A DNA stretch of 64,000 nt, from assembly GCA_965228005.1 (NCBI GenBank), contig CBDDGV010000002.1, positions 1 through 64,000 on the forward strand, written 5' to 3'. Source of the DNA: JBCCXZ01 sp965228005 (GTDB taxonomy: Bacteria; Planctomycetota; Planctomycetia; Pirellulales; Lacipirellulaceae). Positions 17,530-27,876 of this stretch are shown one piece after another (position 1 is the stretch's first letter; each line of letters opens with the position of its first letter). Both the position numbers and the translations under genes were made by a program. Under the pieces are notes generated by a model. That model worked only from the letters and a program-made list of their open reading frames with translations. It made no database searches and was not told the origin of the DNA.

Positions 17530-18060
17530 TCAGCTAGCGGGGGGATCGTCGTCGTCGTCGACGGCGATGGGGATCGCGATGGCGGCCGCGATGCCGGCGC
17601 CGGTCAGGATCGGGTGCTTGGTGACGAAGTCGATCACCGGGCCGAACGGTCCCGAGGGGCCGCCGTACTGGCCGAGGGCGAAGTCGCCCTTGGAGACGAA
17701 CATGATGCCCTGCTTGGCGGCCGGGGGCGCGGTTTCAGGGGCCCAGAGGCGGTAGGCGCCGACGTTGCCGGCGGAAGCGACGTGGTAGACGCCGCCCTTG
17801 AGGCCCTGGACGGCGAACTTGCCGCTCTTGTCGGTCTGCACCTGGGCGACCTTCTTGCCCTGGGAGAAGACCCAGACGGGGGTCGCCTCAACGGAGGCGC
17901 CCTTGGCGTCGGTGATCTGACCGACGAGGACGCCGCCTTTCTGGAGGCTCACGTCGGCGGTCTTGGGGGCGGCTACGGTAACAGCGGCGGCGGTCGGTGC
18001 TAGCTGCATACCGACCACGGCGAGCGCTGCTGCGAAAGATCCCAGCTTCGCGATTCTCAT
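17530..18060 (-). CDS. secreted carboxypeptidase-regulatory-like domain protein, paralog B
   Basis: A 176-aa relative of the neighbouring paralog: signal peptide (MRIAKLGSFAAALAVVGMQLAPTAAA), beta-sandwich (DVSLQKGGVLVGQITDAKGA ... TDKSGKFAVQGLKGGVYHVASAG), then a C-terminal hydrophobic segment (LTGAGIAAAIAIPIAV) and acidic tail (DDDDDPPAS). The ATG at 18060 is preferred over one three codons upstream because AAGGA then sits at 8-base spacing. The motifs TDAKGA, GLKGG and ALGQ are shared with paralog A at matching positions, which supports recent duplication. Confidence 0.7.
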   Translation of the reverse strand: MRIAKLGSFAAALAVVGMQLAPTAAAVTVAAPKTADVSLQKGGVLVGQITDAKGASVEATPVWVFSQGKKVAQVQTDKSGKFAVQGLKGGVYHVASAGNVGAYRLWAPETAPPAAKQGIMFVSKGDFALGQYGGPSGPFGPVIDFVTKHPILTGAGIAAAIAIPIAVDDDDDPPAS

Positions 18061-18326
18061 TTTCGTCATCCTTTGACTGTTAGGGCCCGGCGTGGGCACA
18101 CGAGACGAGCGGAATACGCGGGCCCCTGGCCCGCTCCGTGGTCGACTCAACCGGTTTCGCCCCCCCGCGGAGCTCAACAAACTCTTAGTTTTCTAGTACG
18201 GCCTGTCCGTGGCCGCCGGCGACGCGACGACGTCGAGCGATTGCACTCTGGTTCGCTTTATCGACTTTGCGGACTGGGTTACTTCAGCGAATGTGTAGTG
18301 CGATAATCGTCGCTTGGCTTTGGCAC

Positions 18327-19139
18327 TCAGGCCCTCCAATGGCGGAAGTGCTCGGTCATGCGGTCCTCCAGGTGCGGGACGGCCTCGCGGAGCCGCTCGG
18401 AGAGCTTGCCCGGCGGCTGGCCCCGCTGGATGTCGGCCAGGTAGTGAACCAACGCCCGGTGCGCGGGCACGGGGCCGTGGAGCATGAAGTGGACCCAGGC
18501 CCAGGCGAAGCGGTACTCGGCCCCGCCCATGTCTTCCAGGTCGCGGGCGTCTTCGAGGGACTCGACGGTCTGGATCATCCCCAACCGCAGGTTCCAGCGG
18601 AGCTTGTCTAAGTGCGGGTGGTGGAACGCCCGCTTGCTCTCGGGCATCTCGAAGTACTCGGCGAGCCCCTCGTCCAGCCAGAGCGGCACCATCGGGAAGC
18701 TGGCGTGCAGCAACGCGTGGGTGCACTCGTGGCGGAGGTCGATCGGCAGCTCGGGGTGCCGGTAGGCGACGACGCTGGCGCGGTCGTTGCGCTGCAGGTA
18801 CAGGGCGCGTCGGTAGGGAGTGCGGGGGAGGTGCTGTCGGCAGTAGTCGCGGTGCTGGCGTTGGTTGCTGAACAGCAACACGTCGACCGACTCGGTCCCC
18901 GGCGGGAGGGCGAGCGTGCGGCGGAGTTCGCGTTCGAGCGACGCGAGCTCGCGGAACACGGGCTTGAGCGGTTCGAGCGGGAAGGTGGCCCGGCAATGGA
19001 ACGGCGGGTAGGTCTGGAAGTCGGCCCACCGCATCGCAGAGGCTTCGGCGGGGCTGGCCAGGCAGCAGACGCCCGCGAGGGCGCCGCCGGCGGTTAGGCA
19101 GGTGCTTCTGAGGAAGCCGCGTCGGGTGAAGGGCGCCAT
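18327..19139 (-). CDS. Tat-exported zinc metallopeptidase-like protein
   Basis: A 270-aa protein with a twin-arginine signal (TRRGFLRSTCLTAGGALAG) and a gluzincin-type active site. HECTH in DLRHECTHALLH fits HExxH, and WLDEGLAEYFE supplies the distal Glu ligand, as in DUF1570/peptidase MA-like proteins. It may therefore be a folded, cofactor-loaded peptidase exported to the periplasm. The ATG overlaps the stop of the PHP phosphatase gene (TGATG), so the two are probably cotranslated. The substrate is unknown. Confidence 0.75.
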   Translation of the reverse strand: MAPFTRRGFLRSTCLTAGGALAGVCCLASPAEASAMRWADFQTYPPFHCRATFPLEPLKPVFRELASLERELRRTLALPPGTESVDVLLFSNQRQHRDYCRQHLPRTPYRRALYLQRNDRASVVAYRHPELPIDLRHECTHALLHASFPMVPLWLDEGLAEYFEMPESKRAFHHPHLDKLRWNLRLGMIQTVESLEDARDLEDMGGAEYRFAWAWVHFMLHGPVPAHRALVHYLADIQRGQPPGKLSERLREAVPHLEDRMTEHFRHWRA

Positions 19140-19933
19140 CAGCCGGCCCTCCTTCCGGCGAACAGCCCGCGGAAGCCGCGTTTGCGGACGGGCATCACGC
19201 CATCCGCGACGCCCTCGCCGCGGGCAACGCGGAGCGGGTTCTCGCAGAACATCGCCTGACAGGTCGGCTCGGGGGCAAGCTCGCGGGCGCGTTCGTAGGC
19301 GCGACGCATGAGCGGGCGGCGTTTGACGATGCCGTGGGCGTCGGTCGAGATGAAGTGCACGAAGCCCTGGGCGAGCATGCCCTCGGCGAGCTGCTGGCTG
19401 TGCGGGCCGAACGTGCCCATCAGGCTGCCGGCGGTCACTTGCATCAGGCAGCCGTAGTCGACCAGGCTCGGCAGCAGGTCGGGCCTGCGGAGGATGCCGT
19501 GGTTGCGCTCGGGGTGCGAGAGGATGCCGGTGATGCCGCGGGCGGTGAGCTCGTCGAGCAACGGTTCGAGCGGGAAGTAGAGCTCGTGGGGCAGCTCGAG
19601 CAGCACGTGCCGACCGAGGTCGCCGAGGGTGAGGACCTCGCCGGAGAGGAGCTTCTCAACCATCCCCTCTTCGATGCGGACGTCGGCTCCCGCAGCGATG
19701 CGCAGAGGGATGTGTTCGCGGTCGAGTTCGGCCTGCAACTCGGCGGTGCGGCGGCGGATGTCGTCGCCGCTGTTGTGGGCGTAGGAGCCTAGCTGGTGCG
19801 GCGTGACTACGATTCCGCGCGTCCCCTCGGCGACGGCCATGCGTGCCATGGCGAGCGATTCCTGCAGGTCGCGGGCGCCGTCGTCGATGCCCGGGAGCAG
19901 GTGGCAGTGGATGTCGACAAACCCTTGGCGCAT
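19139..19933 (-). CDS. CpsB/YwqE-type PHP-domain tyrosine-protein phosphatase
   Basis: A 264-aa metal-dependent phosphatase of the PHP fold. Metal-binding motifs are DIHCHLLPGIDDG near the N-terminus, VTPHQLGSY, a central LLELPHEL, SHPERN and STDAHG near the C-terminus. Family members dephosphorylate tyrosine autokinases that control capsule/exopolysaccharide export. No partner kinase or polysaccharide cluster is visible nearby, so the substrate is open. The gene overlaps the metallopeptidase gene by one base. Confidence 0.85.
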   Translation of the reverse strand: MRQGFVDIHCHLLPGIDDGARDLQESLAMARMAVAEGTRGIVVTPHQLGSYAHNSGDDIRRRTAELQAELDREHIPLRIAAGADVRIEEGMVEKLLSGEVLTLGDLGRHVLLELPHELYFPLEPLLDELTARGITGILSHPERNHGILRRPDLLPSLVDYGCLMQVTAGSLMGTFGPHSQQLAEGMLAQGFVHFISTDAHGIVKRRPLMRRAYERARELAPEPTCQAMFCENPLRVARGEGVADGVMPVRKRGFRGLFAGRRAG

Positions 19934-20065
19934 GGCGCAGGCGTTCCGGTGCGTACCCCGATGAGGCGCAGCAAAGCCGCGCTGGGACGAAAAGCGGGCG
20001 GGAGTATAGCGGCGCCGGGGGGGCGGTCAAGCCGGGTTGGGGCTTGCTGGCCGAGTCGAGTGACG

Positions 20066-20256
20066 CAAAGGAGATGGGGGGATGAGGGGGATCGGAGATT
20101 GCTGATCTAAGATTGCAGATCGGTAGTGGAGATCCTCGTGCTTTGAGCTTCGCGACACTGGTGCATGCAGAAACCGCAACTGGATTTCCTGTCGCTCTTC
20201 TTGTTTCCTTGTTTATCTCTCTTCATCACCAACATCCCCCCTATCTCCTTCCTTTG
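20066..20256. repeat. intergenic repeat element A with purine-rich terminal inverted repeats
   Basis: The left end (CAAAGGAGATGGGGGG, from 20066) is mirrored at the right end, whose reverse complement reads CAAAGGAAGGAGATAGGGGG. Internal GATTGCTGATC and GATTGCAGATCGG units follow the left arm. A related element of similar length and layout lies at 26911-27102. Both sit between the 5' end of one minus-strand gene and the 3' end of the next. The element has no coding content and resembles a MITE/BIME-like non-autonomous repeat. Confidence 0.5.
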
Positions 20257-20279
20257 AGACGGCTTAGCTAGAGAGAAGA

Positions 20280-21182
20280 CTAGAAGCTGAGCATCTTCTG
20301 GTAGTCTTCGAGCCGCGACTCGATCTCCTCGCGGGCGACCTGCTGCATGCGTTCCAGGCCGAAGCCCTCGACGTTGAAGCTAGCGACCAGCGTGCCGTAG
20401 GCGAGGGCCTTCTTGAGCGTGGCGGGGTCGAAGCGGTCCTGCTCGGCGAGGTAGCCCATCATGCCTCCGGCGAAGCTGTCGCCGGCGCCGGTGGGGTCGG
20501 TGACGTTCTCCGTGGGGAAGGCGGGGAGGACGTAGGTCTCGTCCTCGCCGAAGAACATAGCGCCGTGCTCGCCCTTCTTGATCACCACGAACTTGGGGCC
20601 CATCTCGCGGACCTTGTGGCCGGCGAGCACGAGGTTCTCCGTGCCGGTGAGCAGCTTGGCCTCGCCGTCGTTGAGCACCAGGCCGTCGAGCATGCCGAGC
20701 AACTTGTCGAGGTCGTCGCGCTGCGTGTTGATCCAGAGGTCCATGGTGTCGGCGACGGCGAGCTTGCGTTCGGGCGTCTGCTCAAGCACCTTCATCTGCA
20801 CGGCCGGAACGCCGTTTGCGAGGAAGACGTACTTCGCTTTGCGGTAGCTTTCGGGCAGCACCGGGTTGAAATCGCCGAACACGTTGAGCTGCACGTCGAG
20901 CGTGTCGCGGTCGTTCATGTTGTCGTGGTAGCGGCCGGTCCAAGTGAACGTCTCGCCGCCCTCGATCTTCTGCAGGCCGGAGGTGTCGATGCCGCGGCCG
21001 TTGAGCAACTCGGTGTGCTGTTGGGGCCAGTCTTGGCCGACGACGCCGACCAGCCGGACGGCGGTAAAAAAGCTGGCCGCGTAAGAGAAGTGGGTGGCGG
21101 AACCGCCCAGCAGGTTGTCGCGACGCTCCAGGGGCGTTTCGACGTTATCGATGGCGACCGATCCGACAACAACAAGGGGCAT
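20280..21182 (-). CDS. PfkB-family carbohydrate/nucleoside kinase
   Basis: A 300-aa ribokinase-fold sugar or nucleoside kinase. It begins MPLVVVGSVAIDNVETP at the ATG at 21182; the open frame upstream of this is unlike protein. It has the early GGSATHFSYAASFF motif and the C-terminal DPTGAGDSFAGGMMGYLA signature with the catalytic Asp. Cytoplasmic. The neighbours are a GDSL esterase and a DUF1559 protein and do not reveal the substrate. The coding sequence ends just after repeat element A. Confidence 0.85.
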   Translation of the reverse strand: MPLVVVGSVAIDNVETPLERRDNLLGGSATHFSYAASFFTAVRLVGVVGQDWPQQHTELLNGRGIDTSGLQKIEGGETFTWTGRYHDNMNDRDTLDVQLNVFGDFNPVLPESYRKAKYVFLANGVPAVQMKVLEQTPERKLAVADTMDLWINTQRDDLDKLLGMLDGLVLNDGEAKLLTGTENLVLAGHKVREMGPKFVVIKKGEHGAMFFGEDETYVLPAFPTENVTDPTGAGDSFAGGMMGYLAEQDRFDPATLKKALAYGTLVASFNVEGFGLERMQQVAREEIESRLEDYQKMLSF

Positions 21183-21277
21183 GGCTCTGGCGGGGCTTAG
21201 TAAAGGCGGGTGGGAGTAGTAGCGGCGGCTAATCGGCCTGAAGCAGCCCGGCAGTATGGGGGGTGCGCGGCGGGTGT

Positions 21278-21895
21278 TCAAGCCGCGGCGGGGAGGTGAC
21301 CGCCCGCAGCGAGGGCTTCGTAGGCGGTTTCCGCGAGGATGCGCGTGCCGGTTGCGTCGGGGTGGACGCCGTCGGGGAAGCACTCCGGGCGGCCGACCAG
21401 GGGGGTGTGGAAGTCGATCGGGACCTCGCGGGTCTCGGCGGCGATGCGTCCGACCGCGGGGCGGATCAGTTCATCCAGGGCTTTGTGGTCGAGGTACTCT
21501 TCCAAGCCGAACGCTGGGGCGGGCAGGCCGACGAGGACGGTCGGCTTCGACTCTAGTTGGTGGAAGTGAGAGACGAGGTCGCGGTAGTCGGCCTCGAACT
21601 GACCAAGCGCGTGGCCGTTGGCGTGCTGGGCGTCGTTGACGCCGAGCAGCAGGAGCACCAGTTCCGGTTGGTAGCGGGTGGCGTCGGCGAACGCGGTGGT
21701 TTGCCAGTATGGCTCGTTGCCGGTGCGGGCGGCCGTGGCGCCGCTGAAGCCGTAGTTGCGCACGCGGGCGGCGTCGCCGGCGAGGAGTTGCAGCACGGTG
21801 GGGTAGGCCTCCTCGCGGCGGTTCTCAAGCCCGAAGCCGAAGGTGGTGCTGTCGCCGACGCAGGCGATGCGGATCGGGGCGGGGCTGATCGTCAT
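21278..21895 (-). CDS. SGNH/GDSL-type esterase
   Basis: A 205-aa SGNH hydrolase. Block I is IACVGDSTTFGFG (Ser in GDST), block II Gly is in NYGFSGATA, block III is LLLGVNDAQ (GxND), and block V is FPDGVHPDATG (DxxH). No signal peptide from the ATG at 21895 (MTISPAPIRI). Typical substrates are acetylated sugars or lipids. Only 8 bases separate it from the stop of the DUF1559 gene, so they are probably cotranscribed. Confidence 0.85.
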   Translation of the reverse strand: MTISPAPIRIACVGDSTTFGFGLENRREEAYPTVLQLLAGDAARVRNYGFSGATAARTGNEPYWQTTAFADATRYQPELVLLLLGVNDAQHANGHALGQFEADYRDLVSHFHQLESKPTVLVGLPAPAFGLEEYLDHKALDELIRPAVGRIAAETREVPIDFHTPLVGRPECFPDGVHPDATGTRILAETAYEALAAGGHLPAAA

Positions 21896-21903
21896 CGAGT
21901 CGG

Positions 21904-23607
21904 CTAGTAGGGTCTCTGGATGATCTCTCCGCCGGAGCGGGTGGTGAGCGCTTCGAGCGTGGCGGGTTCGACGTTGTTTGAAATCCTCTCGACGTGGCCG
22001 TCGATGAACGCCGCGAGGAAGATGCCCGGGTGGAGGCCGCCGAGGCCCATGCCGTCGGCATTCTCGTCGGGTTGGAATTCCCACTCGGCGGGCTTGGTCC
22101 AAACTTCCGCGGCATGGTCGCTGACTTGGACGACGGCGAGCGTGTTGGACGTCCCATCGCGGACGGACGCGAACCCGACCTTCTCTGCCGTTGGGTCGAA
22201 CAGCGTACCCTCCCCGGAGACGCCGAGGTAGTTCGTTTTGCCGTACTCAACGGCGCGGCCCGAACTCGGGTCGAGGTACACATCGGGCATCAACGGGATC
22301 AGCTTCTTGTTGTGCTCGCTGTCCCAAGGCTCGTCCAGGCGGAACCGTTTGTAGAGTGCCTCCTCCTCGATGTAGGGGAGGATCGCCACCCGCCAGCTGA
22401 GCAGCGCCTGGCCGTCCTCGTCACGGATCGCGTCGGCGGGGAACCTTCGGTTCGCGTCGGCGTAGTTGAGCAGAGCCAGAATGATGTTCTTCAAGTTGTT
22501 CATTGACGCGCTCTGTCTAGCCGCTTCGCGCGCCTGCTGGATAGCCGGCAGGAGCAGGGCGACGAGGATGCCTCCTACGGCGACGTTCACCATGCCGGCC
22601 GTTTGCGCCTCGCCCATGTCTTCCGGCACGCTCAACAGCGTGAATCGGTCTCCGTCTCGGATCGGCCGGAGCTGCTCGGACCACTCTTCAGACATCCGGT
22701 CCTGGTACCTCCCGAAAGCCTGTTGTATCGGGTCTTCGCTGGCGAGGAGCGTCGCCGTCTGGGCGTCGATCGTGCGCTCGTAGAGTTTGCGTGCCTCGTC
22801 GATCAGTTCTTCGATCCGATCGGCGTCGGATGCCTCGTTGGCGATGGCGACCAACTCGGTAGGCCCGTTGCCGGAGAGGTTGAGCCGCACCTGGGCCCTC
22901 GCCAGGAGCGAGGGTAGCTCCAGGAACTGTTGGTATTCCTGTGGCACTTCATTCTGGACCTGCCCCACGCCCAACTGGACCAGCGCACTCAAGCGGACGA
23001 GGTCGACGGCAACGGCCACGTCGTCTGCGGACGATTCGGCGAACCACTTGCCGAGTTGTCCCTTCAGCTTCGGGCCTCGCTCCTGGAGGAACCGCTGCAT
23101 GGCGCGCTCGCTGGCAGCGACCACCACGTTCGGGGCGGGCTGGTAGTAGCTCGGCAGGTTGGGCTGCGGGCTCTTAAGGTAGGTCTTGCCTTCGGTGGTC
23201 GCTTCGACGTGATGCGGCAGCCTGGTCTGGACGCTCGCCAGGTCGAAGTCCTTGGCGAAGGTCACCTGGCCCGCGTAGTCGACGGCGTCTCCCATCGGGA
23301 CGCCGATCGTGACAAGGACCGATTCGACGTCGACGGGGTCGAACCCGAGTTGTTGCAGGCCGAAGGCGCTAACGACCTCAATCGGGAATGGCTTGGCGAA
23401 CTCCGATGTCAGCAGCTGCCGCGGGCGGAGCACCGCGGCGGCGCAGGCGCCGGGGGCGATGTAGGTTGGCTCGATCGCGGGCTCAGCGGATTGCGTCTCT
23501 TGAGCGATTGCCGCCTGGTGGAGTACCGGGCCGAGCCCTGTGACGACGGCCAGCACGAAGCAGAGTTGGCGGAGAGCCGGTCGGAAGCTACGGGGGAAGA
23601 AGGGCAT
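21904..23607 (-). CDS. exported protein with C-terminal DUF1559 domain
   Basis: 567 aa. A signal peptide (LCFVLAVVTGLGPVLHQAAIA) and a 300-residue N-terminal region without a recognised family are followed at about residues 335-365 by a pilin-like hydrophobic helix (VAVGGILVALLLPAIQQARE AARQS). Then comes a DUF1559 domain ending with the H-x-DG-type region ...LAAFIDGHVERISNN. In ordinary DUF1559 proteins this helix is at the N-terminus and carries the prepilin cleavage motif GFTLVE. Here it is internal and the motif is missing, so type IV pilin processing is unlikely. Planctomycetes carry large families of such proteins. Function unknown. Confidence 0.75.
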   Translation of the reverse strand: MPFFPRSFRPALRQLCFVLAVVTGLGPVLHQAAIAQETQSAEPAIEPTYIAPGACAAAVLRPRQLLTSEFAKPFPIEVVSAFGLQQLGFDPVDVESVLVTIGVPMGDAVDYAGQVTFAKDFDLASVQTRLPHHVEATTEGKTYLKSPQPNLPSYYQPAPNVVVAASERAMQRFLQERGPKLKGQLGKWFAESSADDVAVAVDLVRLSALVQLGVGQVQNEVPQEYQQFLELPSLLARAQVRLNLSGNGPTELVAIANEASDADRIEELIDEARKLYERTIDAQTATLLASEDPIQQAFGRYQDRMSEEWSEQLRPIRDGDRFTLLSVPEDMGEAQTAGMVNVAVGGILVALLLPAIQQAREAARQSASMNNLKNIILALLNYADANRRFPADAIRDEDGQALLSWRVAILPYIEEEALYKRFRLDEPWDSEHNKKLIPLMPDVYLDPSSGRAVEYGKTNYLGVSGEGTLFDPTAEKVGFASVRDGTSNTLAVVQVSDHAAEVWTKPAEWEFQPDENADGMGLGGLHPGIFLAAFIDGHVERISNNVEPATLEALTTRSGGEIIQRPY

Positions 23608-23638
23608 CGCGGTGTTCTCCAGGCGGAGTGTGATTAGG

Positions 23639-25129
23639 TCAGTAGACCGGGTCGCCGATGTGGCGTTGGCCGGGGACGGCGGCGGGGTTGGGAGTTGGCA
23701 TTTGTGCGTCTACGTCACGGCGCCAGTCGTCGAGTAACTTCTTCATGTGTTCGACACGGGCGGGCTCGGCGCCGGCGAGGTTGGCGTGCTCGCCGGGGTC
23801 GTCGTCCAGGTTGTAGAGCGCCACGCGGTTGTCGGTGTACCACTCGATGAGCTTCCAGGCGCCGTCGCGGACCGCGCCGCAGGGGCTGCCGCCTTGGTTG
23901 CCGTAGTGCGGGTAGTGCCAGAAGACGGGCCCTCGGTCGAACGGCTCGCCCCGGAGCAGCGGCGCGAAGCTCTTGCCGTCGGCGTCTTCACCAGGCCTCG
24001 GGTCGAGCCCGGCGATCTCAAGCATCGTCGGGTAGAAGTCGGTGCTGGTGACGACCTCGTCGGCCACCGTGCCGGGCTCGGCCACGCCGGGCCAGCGGGC
24101 CATCGTGCACACGCGGACGCCCCCCTCGTAGCCCCAGCCCTTCCCCGCACGGAGCGGCAGGTTGCTGGTGGGCGACCCCTCGGCGGTGCTCAGCCCGCCG
24201 TTGTCGGAGGTGAAGAAGACGACCGTGTTCTCGGCCAGCCCGAGTTCGTCGAGCGTGTCGAGCACCCGGCCGACGGCGCTGTCCATTGCCTCGACCATGC
24301 CGCCGTACACGGCGTGGTCTTGCACCTGGCGGACCGAACGCTGGTCGCGGTCGGCGAAGCGGGGGCCGACGACGGTAAGCTCGTCGGCCTTGGCCCGGTA
24401 CTTCTCGCGGAGTTCGTCCGTCGTCTGCAGCGGGGTGTGCACCGAGTAGAACGAGAGCATGGCGTAGAAGGGACCGTCCGCCAAGCGGATGAAGCGGGCG
24501 GTTTCTTCGCCGAGCCGCGCGGGAAGGTGCTCGCCCTCGGGGCCGTCTTCGAGCGTCGGATTTTGGTAGGGTGCGAAGTACGACCCGCCGTAGGGGCTGC
24601 CCTTGTGTCCCCCGCCGCGGTTGATCTCGTAGCCCTGCTCTTGGGGCCCGAAGCCGTCTCCGCCCAGGTGCCACTTACCGGCGAAGAACGTGGCGTACCC
24701 GGCTTGCTGCAACGCCTCGGCAATCGTGGTCTCTTCGAGCGGCATGCGGTCGATGTACGCGGCGGGCAAAAGGTCGAGCGTCTTGAAACGCTTCCGCTTG
24801 GCGGACTCCTCCGGTCCGGGGGCGCCGAACCAGTCGGTGGCGTTCAGCCGGGCGGGGTACTTGCCGGTCTGGATGCTCAGCCGTGTCGGCGAGCAGACCT
24901 GGCAGGAAGCGTAGGCCTGCGTGAACCGGACGCCCTCGCGGGCGAGCCGATCGCAGTTGGGGGTCTCGTAGAAGGTGCTGCCGTAGCAGGCGAGGTCCTT
25001 CCAGCCGAGGTCGTCGACCAGGATGAAGAGGAAGTTGGGCGGGGCTTCAGCCGCACGTACGAATCCGGGGCCGAAGGCGATCACGCCAAAGAAACACCAA
25101 GCGATGGCCCGCAGACTGAATTCTCTCAT
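23639..25129 (-). CDS. secreted type I sulfatase
   Basis: A 496-aa arylsulfatase-family enzyme with signal peptide (IAWCFFGVIAFGPGFVRA). The FGly motif CSPTR (Cys79) is within CQVCSPTRLSIQTGKYPAR. Other active-site features are the N-terminal metal site VDDLGWKDLACYG, GKWHLGG and FFTSDNGG. Family members desulfate polysaccharides such as carrageenan, fucoidan or ulvan; the Cys must be converted to formylglycine. Sulfatases are greatly expanded in Pirellulales. No polysaccharide lyase or glycosidase is directly linked here, so the substrate is unknown. Confidence 0.9.
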   Translation of the reverse strand: MREFSLRAIAWCFFGVIAFGPGFVRAAEAPPNFLFILVDDLGWKDLACYGSTFYETPNCDRLAREGVRFTQAYASCQVCSPTRLSIQTGKYPARLNATDWFGAPGPEESAKRKRFKTLDLLPAAYIDRMPLEETTIAEALQQAGYATFFAGKWHLGGDGFGPQEQGYEINRGGGHKGSPYGGSYFAPYQNPTLEDGPEGEHLPARLGEETARFIRLADGPFYAMLSFYSVHTPLQTTDELREKYRAKADELTVVGPRFADRDQRSVRQVQDHAVYGGMVEAMDSAVGRVLDTLDELGLAENTVVFFTSDNGGLSTAEGSPTSNLPLRAGKGWGYEGGVRVCTMARWPGVAEPGTVADEVVTSTDFYPTMLEIAGLDPRPGEDADGKSFAPLLRGEPFDRGPVFWHYPHYGNQGGSPCGAVRDGAWKLIEWYTDNRVALYNLDDDPGEHANLAGAEPARVEHMKKLLDDWRRDVDAQMPTPNPAAVPGQRHIGDPVY

Positions 25130-25194
25130 AGCGGAGAGTCTCGGCCAGCTTCATCGCAGGGTCAAGGGTTTGAAGCGATACCCTTGAAGCGGCC

Positions 25195-25210
25195 GCGGAC
25201 TGAAGTCCGC
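25195..25210 (-). terminator. short hairpin after glnS
   Basis: GCGGAC-TGAA-GTCCGC forms a 6-bp perfect stem 13 bases downstream of the glnS stop on the minus strand. No U-tract, so the assignment as a terminator is tentative. Confidence 0.4.
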
Positions 25211-25222
25211 TCATCTGCTTGC

Positions 25223-26875
<1,653 letters not shown>

Positions 26876-26910
26876 GGCGGGCTTTGTTTTAGGTGGGAGC
26901 CGATTTGTAG

Positions 26911-27102
26911 GAAGGAGATAAGGGGATGTTGGGGATGGCGGGAGATGGGGAGATTCGAAGATTGCGGAAGGACGACTGCAGATCGGGGATGATTATTACG
27001 GGAATGTTAGGTTGGGCCAATGACGATGCGTAGCGTAGGGACGCAACGGCTACCTCGGTTTCTTATCCCCTCTTCATCCCCCCTATCCCCCTCATCTCCT
27101 TC
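26911..27102. repeat. intergenic repeat element B with purine-rich terminal inverted repeats
   Basis: The left end GAAGGAGATAAGGGGATG (from 26911) is mirrored at the right end, whose reverse complement begins GAAGGAGATGAGGGGG (to 27102). Inside, GATTCGAAGATTGCGG and CTGCAGATCGGGG recall GATTGCTGATCTAAG and TTGCAGATCGG of element A at 20066-20256. Both copies are about 190 bases and sit in the same gene-relative position. No coding content. Confidence 0.5.
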
Positions 27103-27106
27103 ACGT

Positions 27107-27829
27107 CTAGTCGGTCTGCCTACTCTGGGCCAGCATCCACTCGTACAGCTTGGGGTTGTTGTACGTCTCGGTCCAGGAATCGTGGCCCGCCTCGGGGTAC
27201 TCCGTGTACTGGATGTCTCCGCCGGCCTCTTTGAGGGCGGCGACCATCGCGCGGGACTGGCCGACGTTGACCACTCCGTCTTTCGCGCCGTGGAAGACCC
27301 AGATGGGGATGTGCTTGATCTCAGGCGCCTTTCGGGGCACGCCCCACCCGCAGATGGGCGCCGCCGCGGCGAAGAGGTCGGGCCGGTGGGCCAGCAGCGC
27401 CCACGTGCCCCGGCCGCCCATGCTCAGGCCGGTGAGGTAAACTCGGTCCGGGTCGACCGGCAGCGTTTCCTGCAAGTGCGCGACGAGCGCCCCGAGCGCG
27501 TCTACGTCCCACCACTGTTCGGCGGGCGCCTGCGGCGCAGCGATCAGCACGTCGAGCCCCAGCTCGGCCACCTTGTTGTACGGCCCGTGGATCTTCACGC
27601 GGCTGAGGTCGTCGCCCTCTTCGCCCTTGCCGTGCAGGAAGATGATGAGCGGGTACGACTTCTCCGGGTCGTAGCCCTCGGGCTTCACGAGCAGGTAGCG
27701 GTAGCCGACGGTCTTGGTGATCTGAGCCTCGAACGACTCGGCGGTTTCTTCGGACACGGCGACACCGGGGAGGAGCGCGGCGAGGGTCAGAACGATCAGG
27801 GTGGCTTGAATCGGGCGCGCTGTCATCAT
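27107..27829 (-). CDS. secreted alpha/beta-hydrolase esterase
   Basis: A 240-aa exported esterase/prolyl-oligopeptidase-like protein. A signal peptide (QATLIVLTLAALLPGVAVS) precedes an alpha/beta-hydrolase domain: PLIIFLHGKGEEGDD (oxyanion region), the nucleophile elbow GLSMGGRGTWALLA, the acid GAKDGVVNVGQ and the His GHDSW. This resembles the predicted phospholipase/carboxylesterase group often linked to feruloyl or acetyl esterases. The substrate is unknown. The stop lies directly against repeat element B. Confidence 0.85.
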   Translation of the reverse strand: MMTARPIQATLIVLTLAALLPGVAVSEETAESFEAQITKTVGYRYLLVKPEGYDPEKSYPLIIFLHGKGEEGDDLSRVKIHGPYNKVAELGLDVLIAAPQAPAEQWWDVDALGALVAHLQETLPVDPDRVYLTGLSMGGRGTWALLAHRPDLFAAAAPICGWGVPRKAPEIKHIPIWVFHGAKDGVVNVGQSRAMVAALKEAGGDIQYTEYPEAGHDSWTETYNNPKLYEWMLAQSRQTD

Positions 27830-27876
27830 CGGAAGGGCTCGGCGGGGATGAGAGGGATGGGAATAGGCACGGGAGA

